A DNA stretch of 64,000 nucleotides from JAGWBF01 sp965116325 (GTDB lineage: Bacteria; Chloroflexota; Dehalococcoidia; Lucifugimonadales; JAGWBF01). The notes beneath the pieces were generated by a model. The model saw only the letters and a list, made by a program, of their open reading frames with translations. It was not told the origin of the DNA and did no database searches. Shown piece by piece: positions 17,848-26,853 of the stretch. Each line of letters opens with the position of its first letter. The first letter of the stretch is position 1. The DNA is taken from assembly GCA_965116325.1 (NCBI GenBank), contig OZ220675.1, positions 2,294,001-2,358,000 of the forward strand, given 5' to 3'. The translations under genes and the position numbers were made by a program.

Positions 17848-19131
17848 ATGCCGGCTTATGCTGTAATAGGCGCCCAATGGGGCGATGAGGGCAAGGGCAA
17901 GATTATCGACTATCTTGCCGAAAAAGCCGACTGCGTGGTGCGGTACGGTGGTGGGAACAACGCAGGTCACACTGTCGTCAACTCCCAAGGGGAGTTCAGC
18001 CTTCACCTTGTGCCATCCGGCATCTTCCGGCCCCGTTCAACCTGCATCATCGGCAGCGGAGTAGTTGTCAGCCCCGATGTCCTGTTGGGAGAGCTGGACT
18101 ACCTGTGCTCGGCCGGGGTGGACACGAGCCGACTGCAGGTCAGCGACCGTGCGCATCTGATAATGCCCTATCATGGCATCCTGGACAATCTGGATGAGAA
18201 GTCGCGGGGAGACGCCGCCATCGGGACGACGGGCATGGGTGTTGGGCCTGCCTACATGGACAAGACTGGGCGCACCGGGATCAGGGCAGGAGACCTCAAA
18301 GACCTGCCGGCCCTCCGGCCCCGTCTGGAAAAGGTTGTTGAATCCAAGAACGCAATAATCACCAAGATCTATGGTGGAAGCCCCATATCCGCCTCGGATA
18401 TCTACGAAAAGTGCCAGGAATGGGCGGAGAAAATGGGGAACCACATCCAAACTGCCGAAGTGACGGTCCGGGAATCCCTGGCCCGAGGGGAGAATGTGCT
18501 CCTCGAAGGCGCCCAGGGCACTCTGCTGGACGTCGATCATGGCACCTACCCATACGTAACCTCTTCCTCGCCCTCCGTCGGCGGGGCCTGCACCGGCCTG
18601 GGCATCAGCCCCAGGGAGATCGTCGGAATTGTCGGCGTGTTCAAGGCTTATTGCACCAGGGTGGGTGGCGGACCAATGCCCTCGGAGATGTTCGATGCCA
18701 CGGGTGATGCCCTGCGGGAGAAAGCTTGGGAGTACGGAGCTACCACCGGTCGGGCTAGGCGCATAGGCTGGTTCGATGGAGTGGCGGGGCGGTACAGCGC
18801 CAACGTTAACGGCTTCACCTCCCTGGTGCTTACCCGGCTGGATGTCCTTGACGGACTGGAAAGCATAAAGGTTTGCACCGGGTACCAGGTAGGCGACAAG
18901 GTTGTGAAGGAGTTCCCGGCCAGCATTTCAACCCTGGAGAACTGCCAGCCGGTCTTCGAAGAGCTGCCTGGCTGGAGTGAGCCGACGGCAAGCACCACCA
19001 GCAAGTCGGACCTGCCCAAAGCTGCGGTGGACTACATCAACTGCATTGAAGACTTGATCGGGTGCCCGGTGCACCTGATATCCACTGGACCTGGCCGGGA
19101 CGAGACGATCCTGGTGGAAGACATCCTCTAG
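17848..19131 (+). CDS. purA: Adenylosuccinate synthetase
   Basis: A 427-residue enzyme joining IMP and aspartate with GTP, the first step from IMP to AMP. The P-loop GDEGKGK is at residues 12-18 with catalytic Asp13, and the second catalytic residue His41 is in GGGNNAGHTVV. The IMP-binding part IGTTGMGVGPAY and the C-terminal STGPGRDETI are complete. It appears monocistronic and converges with dapA. Confidence 0.97.
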   Translation: MPAYAVIGAQWGDEGKGKIIDYLAEKADCVVRYGGGNNAGHTVVNSQGEFSLHLVPSGIFRPRSTCIIGSGVVVSPDVLLGELDYLCSAGVDTSRLQVSDRAHLIMPYHGILDNLDEKSRGDAAIGTTGMGVGPAYMDKTGRTGIRAGDLKDLPALRPRLEKVVESKNAIITKIYGGSPISASDIYEKCQEWAEKMGNHIQTAEVTVRESLARGENVLLEGAQGTLLDVDHGTYPYVTSSSPSVGGACTGLGISPREIVGIVGVFKAYCTRVGGGPMPSEMFDATGDALREKAWEYGATTGRARRIGWFDGVAGRYSANVNGFTSLVLTRLDVLDGLESIKVCTGYQVGDKVVKEFPASISTLENCQPVFEELPGWSEPTASTTSKSDLPKAAVDYINCIEDLIGCPVHLISTGPGRDETILVEDIL

Positions 19132-19228
19132 CTCGGTAGGGGTATGACCCTGACGGGACTCCACCACGGCGATGTGCGTTCATCCAAGGGTCAGTACGAG
19201 CTCTTAAGGGACCACAAGCAGCCTCGGA

Positions 19229-20125
19229 CTATGCACCTACTGGCAGGTCTATGCGGTATTCCCCCAGCATCTCTTCAATCTGCTTGCCCGATTTTTCATC
19301 GGGCATGACCAGGGGGAGCCGGGGAGTGCCTACCTCAAAGCCGATGTGGTTCAGTGCGTGCTTCACGGGGATGGGGTTGGACATTATGAACAGGACCTTG
19401 AACAGGGATAGGAGGCGGCGGTGCTCGGATGCTGCCTTCTCTATCTCACCCTCCAGGACCATGCCCATCATGGCGCTGATCTGGTTTCCCACCAGGTGGG
19501 AGGCAACGCTCACCACGCCGTAACCGCCCATGGTCATGATAGGAAAGGTCTCGTTGTCGTTGCCGCTCCACACCCGGAAGCCACCGGCGCAGCCGTTGAT
19601 GATCCGCGCCGTCTGGTCCAGGTCGCTACCCGCATCCTTGACACCGACGATGTTGTCCACATGGCTCAGCCTGATGGTCGTTTCGTCGGTCATGTTGAGG
19701 CTGGTGCGGCTGGTTACGTTGTACAGCATGCAAGGGATGTGGACACTGCCTGCAATGGCCTTGAAGTGCTGGTACAGGCCCTCCTGGGGCGGCTTGTTGT
19801 AGTAGGGCACCACCAGGAGCACGCCATCGACTCCCAGCCGTTCAGCCTCGATGCTCATCTCGATGCTCTCGGCGGTGTTGTAGGTGCCGGTGCCGGCGAT
19901 GATGCTGGCGCGGCTGCCTACAGCTTCCTTGATCTCGGCGTACAAGCGGAGCTTCTCATCCTTGGTGACAGTCGGGCCTTCTCCCGTGGTGCCGGTGACT
20001 ATCAGACCGTCGCTCCCGGAGTCCACAAGGGCGTTTGCCAGGTCTTTGGCCTTCGAATAGTTGACCTTCCCTTCCTTGTCGAAGGGGGTCACCATGGCTG
20101 TTACAAGCCTTCCTATTTCGTTCAC
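19229..20125 (-). CDS. dapA: 4-hydroxy-tetrahydrodipicolinate synthase
   Basis: A 298-residue TIM-barrel aldolase condensing pyruvate with aspartate semialdehyde in lysine/diaminopimelate synthesis. TGTTGEGPT is the pyruvate-binding loop, the Tyr is in MLYNVTSRTS, and the Schiff-base Lys is in IVGVKDAGSD. The GTG start has AGGAGG 6 bases upstream. It is the last gene of the rpsO-pnp-dapB-asd-ALDH-dapA run. Related lyases such as N-acetylneuraminate lyase share the fold, but the company of asd and dapB supports dapA. Confidence 0.93.
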   Translation of the reverse strand: MNEIGRLVTAMVTPFDKEGKVNYSKAKDLANALVDSGSDGLIVTGTTGEGPTVTKDEKLRLYAEIKEAVGSRASIIAGTGTYNTAESIEMSIEAERLGVDGVLLVVPYYNKPPQEGLYQHFKAIAGSVHIPCMLYNVTSRTSLNMTDETTIRLSHVDNIVGVKDAGSDLDQTARIINGCAGGFRVWSGNDNETFPIMTMGGYGVVSVASHLVGNQISAMMGMVLEGEIEKAASEHRRLLSLFKVLFIMSNPIPVKHALNHIGFEVGTPRLPLVMPDEKSGKQIEEMLGEYRIDLPVGA

Positions 20126-20167
20126 CTCAGACCTCCTGACATGAGGGTTGAAGACCCGATATCGACT

Positions 20168-21685
20168 TCAATCCTTTATCACCTGGCGGTAGGCCGGCTT
20201 GGTGGAAAGGCCGGTGCCGTCGGTGTAAATCTGCTTGACTTCGATGAAGTCGTCCAAGCCGTAGGGGCCGAGCTCTCTGCCAACACCGCTCTCTTTGAAA
20301 CCTCCCCATATGCCCTCAACCGGCTGAGCGTAATTATCCCATATCCAGACCGTTCCCGCACGGATTCGCCGGGCCACCCGCATGGCACGGACGTAGTCCC
20401 CGCTCCAGACCCCCGCCACGAGGCCGTAAGGCACATCGTTGGCCAGCTCGACAGCCTCTTCCTCTTCATGGAAGGAAGTCACTGCGACCACAGGCCCGAA
20501 TATCTCCTCCTGGCCCAGGGCCGAGGAGTTGTCAACGTTGTCAAAGATAGTTGGGTCCACGTAGTAGCCATGGTCGAAAAAGCCGCCGTCCAGCTTGTTT
20601 CCGCCTGTGACCAGGGAGAAGCCCGAGTCCAGCCCGGTCCGTATGTATTGCTGGACCGTGTTCTCCTGGTTCTTGGAGACGAGCGGGCCCATGTCGGTGG
20701 ACTGCTCCTCGGGCTGCCCCACCTCTATGGCCTTGGTAAGGGACACGACCTGCTCCAGGAACGAGTCATGTACGTTGTCCTGGACCAGCAGTCTCGTGGT
20801 GGCGCCGCAGGCTTGGCCCGCGTTGCGGAACATGCCGAACACGGCGGCCCGGGCGGCTGCATCCAGGTCTGAATCTTCGAAGACTACGAAGGGGGCCTTG
20901 CCTCCCAGCTCCAGGCTGATGCGCTTGACGTTCATTGCGGCTTCGGCGGCAATCCGCTTACCGGTACCCGTTTCGCCGGTGAAGGATATCTTGTCGATTC
21001 CCGGGTTCCTCACCATCTCCACCCCGATGACATCGCCGGGGCCAGTCACGAAGTTGACAATTCCGGCGGGCGCGCCTGCCTCGTGGAGGAGCTTGACAAG
21101 CTCGTAGGTGCTTTGAGGGGTGTAACTGGCGGGCTTGAGCACCAGTGTGCATCCGACAGCCAAAGCCGGGGCAACCTTTCGAGCGGTCTGGGTCAAGGGG
21201 AAGTTCCAGGGTGTGATCAGGCCCACGACCCCCATGGGCTCCTTGATCAGGTTGATCATCGAGCCGCTGGGCTGGAAGAAAGACTCTCCGTAGAGCTTTC
21301 CAGCATACCCGGCATAGAAGTCGAATATGTCCGCCGCGGCGGTTACATGTCCGGTGGCCTGCCTGATGGGCATCCCGACCTCTAGCCGTACTATGGCGGC
21401 CAGGCGCTCAGCGTTGGCGCGTATTAGCTCGCCGGTCCGGTACAGTACCCGCTCCCTTATCTTGTGGTTCGTGGTCCAACCCTCTGTGTTGGTGTCGAAG
21501 GCGCGCCGGGCCGCATCGATGGCCGCTCTCATGTCGGATGCAGTCCCTTCCTCGGCGGCGGTCACCGTCACCCGGTTGTCTGCCGGGTTCTCCCGCTGGA
21601 ACTGCTTCCCCGATGAGGAAGATCCCTCTTTGCCGTTTATCACAAGGGGGCACCGGAAAGGCATCTGGGCTTCTACGGAACTCAT
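20168..21685 (-). CDS. NAD(P)-dependent aldehyde dehydrogenase
   Basis: A 505-residue ALDH-superfamily enzyme oxidising an aldehyde to its acid. The general-base Glu lies in LELGGKAPFVVFED and the catalytic Cys in NAGQACGATTR. The cofactor-binding GETGTGKRI is present, and the proline-rich TPWNFPL is at the expected place. The substrate is unknown; similar enzymes act on betaine, aminobutyr- or phenylacetaldehydes. It sits between asd and dapA with gaps of 82 and 42 bases. It is not a known step of lysine synthesis, so its position suggests shared transcription only. Confidence 0.92.
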   Translation of the reverse strand: MSSVEAQMPFRCPLVINGKEGSSSSGKQFQRENPADNRVTVTAAEEGTASDMRAAIDAARRAFDTNTEGWTTNHKIRERVLYRTGELIRANAERLAAIVRLEVGMPIRQATGHVTAAADIFDFYAGYAGKLYGESFFQPSGSMINLIKEPMGVVGLITPWNFPLTQTARKVAPALAVGCTLVLKPASYTPQSTYELVKLLHEAGAPAGIVNFVTGPGDVIGVEMVRNPGIDKISFTGETGTGKRIAAEAAMNVKRISLELGGKAPFVVFEDSDLDAAARAAVFGMFRNAGQACGATTRLLVQDNVHDSFLEQVVSLTKAIEVGQPEEQSTDMGPLVSKNQENTVQQYIRTGLDSGFSLVTGGNKLDGGFFDHGYYVDPTIFDNVDNSSALGQEEIFGPVVAVTSFHEEEEAVELANDVPYGLVAGVWSGDYVRAMRVARRIRAGTVWIWDNYAQPVEGIWGGFKESGVGRELGPYGLDDFIEVKQIYTDGTGLSTKPAYRQVIKD

Positions 21686-21767
21686 CTACAGCACCATTCC
21701 TAAGGCAAGATCAGGGTAGTTGGACATCACGAGTCAGAATTGGCCTCAAAAAGAGACCGATGAGATT

Positions 21768-22823
21768 CTACACGGAATGGGACGTGGCTGCTACTGCTGA
21801 AGGTGCGAGGCAGTTGAGACGCAGCACCTCTTCGGCGATCTGGATGGCGTTGAGAGCAGCCCCTTTTCGAAGGTTGTCGCAAACGACCCACATCGCCAGG
21901 CCTCGATCAGAGGAGATGTCCTGGCGGATCCGTCCCACGTAAACCTCGTCGGTCCCGGCTACATCCCATGGTGTGGGATAGTCCTTTTCTCCCGGGGCGC
22001 CCACAACCTTTATTCCCGGCATTTCGGCCAACAACTCGGCCGCCCGTTCCGCACTTACAGCTTTCTGGAACTCCAGGTGAACCGCTGCGCTGTGAGCGCC
22101 GAAGACGGGCACCCTCACGCAAGTGGCCGACACAGGAACGTGGGGCAGGTGCATTATCTTCCGGGTTTCCTGCAGCATCTTCTGCTCTTCGAAGGTGTAG
22201 CCGTTGGCGGTGAAATCATCGATGTGGGGGAATATGTTGAAGGCGATCTGTCGTGGGAAGTTGCCTGGCTCCACGGCGCTGCCTTCCAGCACAGCCCGGG
22301 TCTGCTGCCGTAGCTCCTCCATGGCTGCCGATCCGGCGCCGGACACCGACTGGTAGGTAGATGCCACCATGCGGGAAATGGGCGACTCCCGGTTCAGGGG
22401 ATGGGCGACCATGACGAGGGGCGTGGTGGAGCAGTTGGGGATGGCGATGATCCCCCGGTGCCATGTCACATCTTCGACGTTAACCTCGGGAACGACCAGG
22501 GGGACTTCCGGGTCCATTCGAAAGCAGGAGCTGTCATCGATGACAAGGGCCCCGGCTTCCACGGCCGCCGATCCCAGCCGGGCACTAAGCTGGCTGTTGA
22601 CAGAGATAAAGGCTATGTCCGCTCCCTGGAACTGGTCTGGTGCAGCCTCTCTGACTTCCAGGTCTTCCCCGCGCACCCTCAGCTTAGTGCCGGCAGAACG
22701 GCTGGATGCCAGGAGCCTGATTTCGCCGGCCGGAAAGTCCCTCTCCTCCAGTATTCGCAGGAACTCCCGGCCCACTGCTCCTGTTGCGCCGACGACCGCT
22801 ATGTTGGGTGTCTTTCTGTTCAT
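21768..22823 (-). CDS. asd: Aspartate-semialdehyde dehydrogenase
   Basis: A 351-residue enzyme reducing aspartyl phosphate to aspartate semialdehyde, the branch point to lysine, threonine and methionine. The NADP-binding motif is VVGATGAVGREF, the catalytic Cys is in AIPNCSTTPL, and YQSVSGAGSAAMEEL forms the substrate loop. The length is usual. It starts 10 bases after dapB, so the two are cotranscribed, and dapA downstream uses its product. Confidence 0.96.
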   Translation of the reverse strand: MNRKTPNIAVVGATGAVGREFLRILEERDFPAGEIRLLASSRSAGTKLRVRGEDLEVREAAPDQFQGADIAFISVNSQLSARLGSAAVEAGALVIDDSSCFRMDPEVPLVVPEVNVEDVTWHRGIIAIPNCSTTPLVMVAHPLNRESPISRMVASTYQSVSGAGSAAMEELRQQTRAVLEGSAVEPGNFPRQIAFNIFPHIDDFTANGYTFEEQKMLQETRKIMHLPHVPVSATCVRVPVFGAHSAAVHLEFQKAVSAERAAELLAEMPGIKVVGAPGEKDYPTPWDVAGTDEVYVGRIRQDISSDRGLAMWVVCDNLRKGAALNAIQIAEEVLRLNCLAPSAVAATSHSV

Positions 22824-22833
22824 GCTTCTGATC

Positions 22834-23625
22834 CTAAAGGCCCATGATCTTGTCCAGACCTACAACGAGCCGGCCGAGCTTGCCTACCTCTCGTATGGCC
22901 AGCAGCATCCCCGGCATGCAGCAGTCCCTGCTAATCATGTCATGGCGGATGGTCAGCGCCTGCCCCGCCATTCCCATAATGACTTCGTGATGGGCGACCC
23001 TTCCGGCCATCCGGATGCTGTGAACGCCCACGCCGCCCTGCTCCCCACCTCTCACGTTGGCGATGTTCTCCTTCTCCGTGATGTTCCTGCTGTACTCCCG
23101 TCCCTGGGTGATAGCATTGACGATGGTCAGGGCTGTACCTGAAGGAGCATCTATCTTGGCTTCGTGGTGGGTTTCCACCACATCCACATAGTCGAAATAG
23201 GGCGCTGCCTGCTTTACGAGGTGAACGAGGAGTACCCCTCCGATGGACAGGTTGGCGGCGACGACTATGCCCACGCCGTGTTCCTTGGAGGTGGCTTCCA
23301 ACCAGCTGAAGTCATCTTCCAACAGGCCCGTGGTGCCGGTTACCAGGTGGATGCCCCGTTGGGCGGCGATAGGCGCTGCGGCCATCACCGAGGGTGCGGT
23401 GGTGAAATCGACCAGAACATCGGGCTTGGTGGAGTCCAGGACCGCTGTCAGATCGGTCCCCAGGGGGACTTGTTCCGAAGTATTGGGCACTTCCAGGCGA
23501 GGTCCCCGGTCCTGACGGCAGGTGGCGCCGACCAGCTCCATGTCGGAAGCCTGGGATAGGGCGATGACAGCTTCCCGCCCCATCTTGCCGGTGGCGCCTG
23601 CTACGGCAACCCTCAGCGCGGCCAT
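22834..23625 (-). CDS. dapB: 4-hydroxy-tetrahydrodipicolinate reductase
   Basis: A 263-residue reductase acting right after DapA in diaminopimelate synthesis. The Rossmann motif is VAGATGKMG, and the signature with catalytic His and Lys is ETHHEAKIDAPSGTA. It lies 69 bases after pnp. The gene order dapB-asd-(ALDH)-dapA covers three early steps. Later dap genes are not in the window. Confidence 0.95.
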   Translation of the reverse strand: MAALRVAVAGATGKMGREAVIALSQASDMELVGATCRQDRGPRLEVPNTSEQVPLGTDLTAVLDSTKPDVLVDFTTAPSVMAAAPIAAQRGIHLVTGTTGLLEDDFSWLEATSKEHGVGIVVAANLSIGGVLLVHLVKQAAPYFDYVDVVETHHEAKIDAPSGTALTIVNAITQGREYSRNITEKENIANVRGGEQGGVGVHSIRMAGRVAHHEVIMGMAGQALTIRHDMISRDCCMPGMLLAIREVGKLGRLVVGLDKIMGL

Positions 23626-23694
23626 AGGGGAGCGTGCTCCAGGCCCGCCGAACCATACAACTGATCGTCGTTTCGGCGGGAGGCTGTTACTGGG

Positions 23695-25938
23695 TTACCT
23701 GCTCGAGGGACCACGATTCGGCCGCCGTCCTGCGCCTTGTCCGCCGCTCCCGCCAAAGTTGGACCCTCCCTGCCTGGGAGGCCTGCGGTCATTGCGGAAA
23801 CCGCCTGGGCTGGAGTTTCGGTTGAAGGGAGCCGGAGGTCGGTCGGTCCGAGCCGCGCCGGCCTGGGCGGCTTCGGGTCCGCCGAGGAGGGCTTGGCGCG
23901 AAACGTTGACCCTCCCCATGTGGTCGATCTCCTGGACGATGACGGTGATCTCCTGGCCCACCTCTACGCTGGAAGCGATGTCTCCCAGGTCTTCGGACCT
24001 AGCGAGGCCGTCCTTCCCGGGTAGAAGCTCCACGAAGGCCCCGAAGTTGGTTACCCGGCTCACCTTACCGGTGAATATGTCGCCGACCATCACTTCCCTG
24101 GTCAGCCCCTCGATCTTCGAGCGGGCACTGGCCATCATGTTGTCGTCGGAAGCGGAGATGGTCACTGTCCCATCATCCTGAACGTCTATGGTAGCCCCGG
24201 TCTCCTCCTGGATGCCGCGTATCATCCGACCGCCGGGGCCGATGACTACGCCAATCTTGGCTACGGGGATGCTTATCCTGAGCATCTTGGGTGCATATGG
24301 GCTGAGATTGGACCTGGGCTCGGCGATGGCCGCCTCCATTTTGGACAGGATGAACATCCGCCCATCCTTGGCCTGCTCAAGGGCACGCTCCAGGATTTCG
24401 TTGGTAATGCCCTTGACCTTGATGTCCATCTGCAGGGCGTTGATGCCCTGGGAGGTGCCTGCCACTTTGAAGTCCATGTCGCCGAGGTGGTCTTCAAGGC
24501 CCTCGATGTCGGTGAGTATCGTGTTGCGCCCGTCGGACCCCATGATCAAACCCATAGCTACGCCCGCCACCGGTCGCTTGATGGGTACCCCTGCATCCAT
24601 GAGGGCGAGGGTGCTCCCGCAAACGCTGGCCATGGAGGTGCTGCCGTTGGAGCTCAGGACCTCGGACACGATGCGTATGGTGTACGGGAATTCCGTTTCG
24701 TCGGGGACGGATGGGAGGATACTGCGCTCAGCCAGGGCACCGTGGCCAACCTCACGCCTGCCAGGAGAACCGACTCGCTTCACCTCGCCTGTGGAGTATG
24801 GAGTGAAGTTGTAGTGGTGCATGAAATGCTTGGTGTCGTCGGGGCCCAGGTCATCGAGAGTCTGCTTCATCAGGCTGGATCCCAGGGTAACGACGCTCAT
24901 CACCTGGGTCTGGCCCCGGGTGAACAAGCCGGTGCCGTGAGTACGGGGCAGCAACCCCACCTCGCAGGATATGGGCCGGATCTCCGTGGTCCCCCTGCCA
25001 TCGGCACGAATACCCTGGTTGAGTATCCTCTGACGCATCCCTTCTTTCAGGATGCTCTCGAAGGCCGCTGCAACCTCGCCCGATTGGTGCTCATCGGCCA
25101 GGGCTTCCCGGGCTTCCGCCTCTAGGGCGTCCAGGGACTCCTCCCGCTCCACCTTGCTGAGTCCTGCCTCCAGCACCGAGGTCATCCTGCCGTTCAGGAA
25201 TCTTTCGACCGAGCTCTCAATCTCCTGTTTACGGTTGTCGGACTCGATAACCATCTTGGGCCGGCCAACAGCGGCTGCCATCTCTTCCACCATCTCGATG
25301 ATCTGGAGGTTGGCTGCCTGTCCCTGGCGGATGGCCTCGAGGACAGACTCTTCGGAGACCTCGTCGGACTCGGACTCGACCATCATCACGGCGTCCTTGG
25401 TGCTGGCGATTACCATGGCCAGGTTTCCGGCATCTATCTGGGAATAGGTGGGGTTGATGATGTAACTTCCGTTGGAATACCCGACACGGCAGGCCCCGAT
25501 GGGTGATGGGAACGGGAGGTGGGACATTGCCAGGCACGCGGAAGCGCCGACTATGCCGAGGGTCTCCGGGGGGTTCTCCTTGTCTACAGACATGACGGTA
25601 ATGATGATTTGGATGTCATTGTAGAACCCCTTGGGGAGAAGAGGGCGGATGGGACGGTCGATAAGACGACCGAATAGTATGGCCTGCTGGGTGGGTCTGC
25701 CCTCTCTTCGGAAGAAGCTGCCCGGGATGCGGCCAGCCGCATAGAGCCTCTCTTCATAGTCGACTGTCAGGGGCAGGAAATCGATATCTGGCCGTGCCTT
25801 GGGGGCTACGCATAGAGTGGCAAGGATTATGGTGTCGCCGGACCGAACGGTTACGCTTGCGTCGGCTTGTCCGGCATACTTGCCTGTTTCCATAAGAATT
25901 TGCTTTCCACCGACGTTCCGTTCCACAGAGTGATACAT
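23695..25938 (-). CDS. pnp: Polyribonucleotide nucleotidyltransferase (PNPase)
   Basis: A 747-residue 3' to 5' phosphorolytic exoribonuclease. Two RNase PH-like domains (about 1-210 and 300-530) flank a helical linker; the second holds PYTIRIVSEVLSSNGS and the catalytic region near MDFKVAGTSQGI. A KH domain with VVIGPGGRMIRGI and an S1 domain with VTNFGAFVELLPGKDG follow. The last 50 residues form a long Arg/Gly/Pro tail that may bind RNA. It follows rpsO across a hairpin terminator, the arrangement known from E. coli. No clear ribosome site is seen before the ATG. Confidence 0.97.
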   Translation of the reverse strand: MYHSVERNVGGKQILMETGKYAGQADASVTVRSGDTIILATLCVAPKARPDIDFLPLTVDYEERLYAAGRIPGSFFRREGRPTQQAILFGRLIDRPIRPLLPKGFYNDIQIIITVMSVDKENPPETLGIVGASACLAMSHLPFPSPIGACRVGYSNGSYIINPTYSQIDAGNLAMVIASTKDAVMMVESESDEVSEESVLEAIRQGQAANLQIIEMVEEMAAAVGRPKMVIESDNRKQEIESSVERFLNGRMTSVLEAGLSKVEREESLDALEAEAREALADEHQSGEVAAAFESILKEGMRQRILNQGIRADGRGTTEIRPISCEVGLLPRTHGTGLFTRGQTQVMSVVTLGSSLMKQTLDDLGPDDTKHFMHHYNFTPYSTGEVKRVGSPGRREVGHGALAERSILPSVPDETEFPYTIRIVSEVLSSNGSTSMASVCGSTLALMDAGVPIKRPVAGVAMGLIMGSDGRNTILTDIEGLEDHLGDMDFKVAGTSQGINALQMDIKVKGITNEILERALEQAKDGRMFILSKMEAAIAEPRSNLSPYAPKMLRISIPVAKIGVVIGPGGRMIRGIQEETGATIDVQDDGTVTISASDDNMMASARSKIEGLTREVMVGDIFTGKVSRVTNFGAFVELLPGKDGLARSEDLGDIASSVEVGQEITVIVQEIDHMGRVNVSRQALLGGPEAAQAGAARTDRPPAPFNRNSSPGGFRNDRRPPRQGGSNFGGSGGQGAGRRPNRGPSSR

Positions 25939-25994
25939 AGTAGGAGATAAACGACCTCTCTTAAGGTATGGTGAAGGTGCCCGGAAAAGTAGAA

Positions 25995-26013
25995 AGCCCC
26001 GACGAGCGGGGCT
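25995..26013 (-). terminator. Intrinsic terminator/attenuator between rpsO and pnp
   Basis: On the minus strand AGCCCCG, a 5-base loop and CGGGGCT form a perfect 7-bp GC-rich stem followed by TTCTACTTTT. It touches the rpsO stop codon. pnp needs readthrough or its own promoter, as in the E. coli rpsO-t1-pnp region. Confidence 0.75.
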
Positions 26014-26275
26014 ATCTTCTCAGGCCAAGGCGACTGATAAGGGTGCGATACCGGCCAACGTCCTCGCGGGAAAGGTAATTCAGCAGACTTCGGCGTTGAC
26101 CTACAAGCTTGAGAAGGCCTATCCGGGAATGGACATCCTTCTTGTGCTGGCGAAGGTGGTCTGTGAGCTGTCTTATCCGGTCGGTTAGTATCGCTACCTG
26201 GACTTCTACAGACCCTGTGTCGCTGTCGTGTTGCTGAAAGTCCTCTATGATCTGGGACTTTCTTTCCTTATCCAG
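26012..26275 (-). CDS. rpsO: 30S ribosomal protein S15, apparent CTG start
   Basis: Minus-strand translation gives 87 residues with unmistakable S15 features: DTGSVEVQVAILTDRI, LRQHKKDVHSRIGLL, VGQRRSLLNYL and the end RYRTLISRLGLRR. The protein binds 16S rRNA early in 30S assembly. Between the in-frame stop upstream and the conserved DKERKSQIIEDF there is no ATG, GTG or TTG. A CTG at 26273-26275 sits 4 bases after AGGAGGGG, exactly where the family starts (usually MxLDKE or MLDKE). I therefore read it as a CTG start. A single-base error that hides a normal start is the alternative. Confidence 0.93.
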   Translation of the reverse strand: MDKERKSQIIEDFQQHDSDTGSVEVQVAILTDRIRQLTDHLRQHKKDVHSRIGLLKLVGQRRSLLNYLSREDVGRYRTLISRLGLRR

Positions 26276-26312
26276 AACCCCTCCTGGACCTCTTCCTTCT
26301 TACTTCGCCGAG

Positions 26313-26341
26313 ATTATAGCACAACCACATTAGGCGCGCAA
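26313..26341 (-). promoter_or_regulatory. Promoter of rpsO-pnp
   Basis: The minus strand has TTGCGC (26336-26341), a 17-base spacer and TATAAT (26313-26318) preceded by TGC. Transcription would start near 26306, about 30 bases before the CTG. Confidence 0.6.
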
Positions 26342-26394
26342 TGAAGTTCCGGGCAGAGTATCAGGGAGGGTCCGTAACGGAACATTTCGGAAGG

Positions 26395-26715
26395 TCACTT
26401 GACCCGGGCCCAGTCGGCGTCGGTTGGGAATATGGTCGTGCACCTGGCGCGTACCGGCTCGCCGTCGAACCAGTCCTTGACGGTCTCCCGCCACTTCAGG
26501 AAGTGGGGCGCTGCCCGGTGGGCTTCTATGGCTGCATCGTCGCGGTAAACTTCATACAGAAAGATGCGGTTGGGGTCTTCCTGGTCCTGGATGACATCGA
26601 AGCGAAGGCACCCAGGCTCGTCGCCAATCGACCCCCGGGCATCATCCAGCATCGATTCCATGAAGGCCTCTTTGTGTCCGGGCTTTATTCTTATCGTCAC
26701 CATCAGCGCTTCCAT
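26395..26715 (-). CDS. Antibiotic-biosynthesis-monooxygenase (ABM/YgiN-like) domain protein
   Basis: A 106-residue single ABM domain of the dimeric alpha-beta barrel type, which covers quinol monooxygenases and heme-degrading enzymes. Signs are MVTIRIKPGHKEAFMESM, GCLRFDVIQDQEDPNRIFLYE and AHRAAPHFLKWRETV. The frame runs much further upstream, but ATG 26715 has GAGGAGGGG before it and fits the family's start. The specific reaction cannot be told. It is divergent from the phosphodiesterase-like gene at 26854. Confidence 0.82.
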   Translation of the reverse strand: MEALMVTIRIKPGHKEAFMESMLDDARGSIGDEPGCLRFDVIQDQEDPNRIFLYEVYRDDAAIEAHRAAPHFLKWRETVKDWFDGEPVRARCTTIFPTDADWARVK

Positions 26716-26743
26716 AACCCCTCCTCGGCAATGATTCGGACAG

Positions 26744-26749
26744 ATTATA
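26744..26749 (-). promoter_or_regulatory. -10 box facing the ABM gene
   Basis: A perfect TATAAT on the minus strand, about 30 bases before the ABM start. No good -35 is seen. Confidence 0.4.
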
Positions 26750-26786
26750 CACCTGCCGCCATGGCCCGATGGGGAGCCGGGTGGCG

Positions 26787-26795
26787 TGCTAAAAT
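26787..26795 (+). promoter_or_regulatory. Extended -10 box TGCTAAAAT of the phosphodiesterase-like gene
   Basis: TGC-TAAAAT would start transcription near 26802. The TTG start at 26854 lies downstream of it, while the longer in-frame starts do not. Confidence 0.4.
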
Positions 26796-26853
26796 CGTGG
26801 CATCGCCGCGTGGGCTGCATGAGCTTCTTGCGGAATGGCAGGAGGAGGCTGGC

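Noticed and set aside
19421..20872. Long plus-strand frame over dapA and the aldehyde dehydrogenase
   Set aside because: Antisense to two certain enzymes; the translation shows no family pattern.
26341..26853. N-terminal extension of the phosphodiesterase-like protein
   Set aside because: It is antisense to the ABM gene, lies upstream of the likely promoter, and family homology starts only at the TTG with a strong ribosome site.
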